Origin: an uncultured Bacteroidota bacterium
GTDB taxonomy: Bacteria; Bacteroidota; Bacteroidia; Chitinophagales; Chitinophagaceae
Length of the DNA: 6,797 nucleotides
NCBI GenBank assembly: GCA_903912435.1
Contig: CAIWHI010000243.1
Coordinates: 1-6,797 of the forward strand
Direction of reading: 5' to 3'
In this document: piece by piece, positions 5,939-6,797 of the stretch
Layout of the letters: every line of letters begins with the position of its first letter
Position numbering within the stretch: the stretch's first letter is position 1
Notes under the pieces: model-generated
Seen by the model: the letters and a program-made list of their open reading frames with translations, nothing else
Told to the model about the DNA's origin: nothing
Databases searched by the model: none
Program-made: the position numbers and the translations under genes

Positions 5939-6797
5939 CTATTGGGTTTCAATAAGCTGGCTAGGCTCATTTTTCATTCCAATCAATTCTACAAATACCA
6001 CACACCAGACTATTATGCATGGGATAGCCTTGATAGTAAATGGTTTGAAAATATTCTCCCTAATAATGGGTGGGAATAGGTCGGTAGGGGACATAATGGT
6101 GAATAGGAATACCATTAATAACAATAACCTGCGCCACAAAAGCGGTTCACCTGAAAAATACCAAATACCCACACCAGCCACCGCAATTATAAAAGTAGGA
6201 GATTCGGCCTTGTGATTAAAAATAATAACCCATAGCAGCATAGAGGCGAGCATTAGCAATCTATACGCCTGATTCTTATAAAGGCTGATACGTGCAAAAG
6301 GGATAAAAAATAAGATAAGCCCTAACACACTTACTACTGACTTCCCCTTATCTATACCAAACCAACTATGCAACCAGCCCATTACCGAAAGTCCGTAAGA
6401 TACAGATTGGTCTTCGGCCATCATAGATACCCAATTATGGTATTGCCATATAAGTGTATTAAATGGCGTTACCAGGATGGGAATGAAAAAGAAAATAAAT
6501 GACCAGAGGATTGCATAGGCAAATACTCTAAGCTTATCGGGATAGAATAAAAAGAGGCAAAAACCTACAGCACCATATATCTTAATAAATGTGGCTATTA
6601 CCAACCAAAGTGTAGCCCACTGCATTTTCCCCTTCTGCATACTCGAATATGCCCCAATGAATAGACCCGCCATAAGGCCATTGCTCTGGGTATTTTGTAA
6701 GGATGTGAGCAATTCAATCATTACAAATAACAATAGCATATTTTGTTTACGGTTACTAAAAGGCAATGTCCTGACTGCAAAAAATAAGGCTATTGTA
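5939..6797 (-). CDS. Family 87 (DUF2029-type) GT-C membrane glycosyltransferase, paralog 2 (5' end beyond the window)
   Basis: The frame is open from the right edge to a TAG at 5939-5941, giving the last 285 residues; the N-terminal third, including the loop with the likely catalytic acid, is outside. It aligns almost without gaps to residues from about 129 onward of the neighbouring GT87 protein, starting FFAVRTLPFSNRKQ here and YFAVRMLSFTTRKQ there. By hand I count about 155-160 identities over some 280 positions. Shared blocks are LQNTQSNGLM, QYHNW, GLSV-GWLH-WFGID, ILFFIP, MLLWVIIFNHKAES with TFIIAVAGVGIWYF, and PCI-VWCVVFVE. An in-frame TTG at 6764-6766 and an ATG at 6737-6739 are not the start, because homology continues upstream to the edge. 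It is the upstream member of the pair, most likely a tandem duplicate with related function, perhaps acting on successive sugars or acceptors of one envelope glycan. Confidence 0.85.
   Translation of the reverse strand, partial: TIALFFAVRTLPFSNRKQNMLLLFVMIELLTSLQNTQSNGLMAGLFIGAYSSMQKGKMQWATLWLVIATFIKIYGAVGFCLFLFYPDKLRVFAYAILWSFIFFFIPILVTPFNTLIWQYHNWVSMMAEDQSVSYGLSVMGWLHSWFGIDKGKSVVSVLGLILFFIPFARISLYKNQAYRLLMLASMLLWVIIFNHKAESPTFIIAVAGVGIWYFSGEPLLWRRLLLLMVFLFTIMSPTDLFPPIIRENIFKPFTIKAIPCIIVWCVVFVELIGMKNEPSQLIETQ

Overview
The window looks like chromosomal DNA from a Bacteroidota bacterium, most likely of the Chitinophagaceae/Sphingobacteriia type. The clues are moderately AT-rich DNA, a PorQ type IX secretion system (T9SS) protein, a large secreted Ig-like/choice-of-anchor J protein, a Bacteroidota-style FabI, promoter-like TAnnTTTG boxes instead of sigma70 boxes, and no strong Shine-Dalgarno sequences. 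The genus cannot be fixed from the sequence alone.

Layout. (1) Positions 1-1188, minus strand: N-terminal 396 codons of a large secreted, Thr/Ser/Gly-rich surface protein that runs off the left edge. (2) Positions 1189-1787: about 600 bp without a gene, very AT-rich, holding one candidate promoter for the minus-strand gene and three perfect short hairpins. (3) Positions 1788-2615, plus: fabI, enoyl-ACP reductase, closed by a 20-bp perfect stem-loop that starts 2 nt after the stop codon. (4) Positions 2761-3879, plus: porQ, a T9SS outer-membrane protein. (5) Positions 3880-3979: convergent junction with a repeat-rich hairpin that overlaps the stop codon of the opposing gene. (6) Minus strand from the right edge to 3977: two tandem paralogous family-87 (DUF2029-type) multi-pass membrane glycosyltransferases, the upstream one cut by the right edge, followed 28 bp later by a GNAT acetyltransferase reading frame interrupted by one in-frame TAA.

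How the genes relate. FabI is a housekeeping lipid enzyme and stands alone as a terminated unit. PorQ belongs to the cell-surface attachment complex of the T9SS. The partial protein at the left edge is the sort of protein this system exports, but its C-terminal sorting domain lies outside the window, so that link is an inference. The two GT87 genes and the broken GNAT gene are co-directional and closely spaced, so they probably share transcripts.

I found no CRISPR array, tRNA, rRNA, transposase or clear defence system. The most unusual item is the GNAT frame: both halves are intact, in the same frame, and separated by a single stop codon. The duplicated GT87 pair and the structured fabI upstream region come next. 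I do not see strong evidence of a wholly new system.
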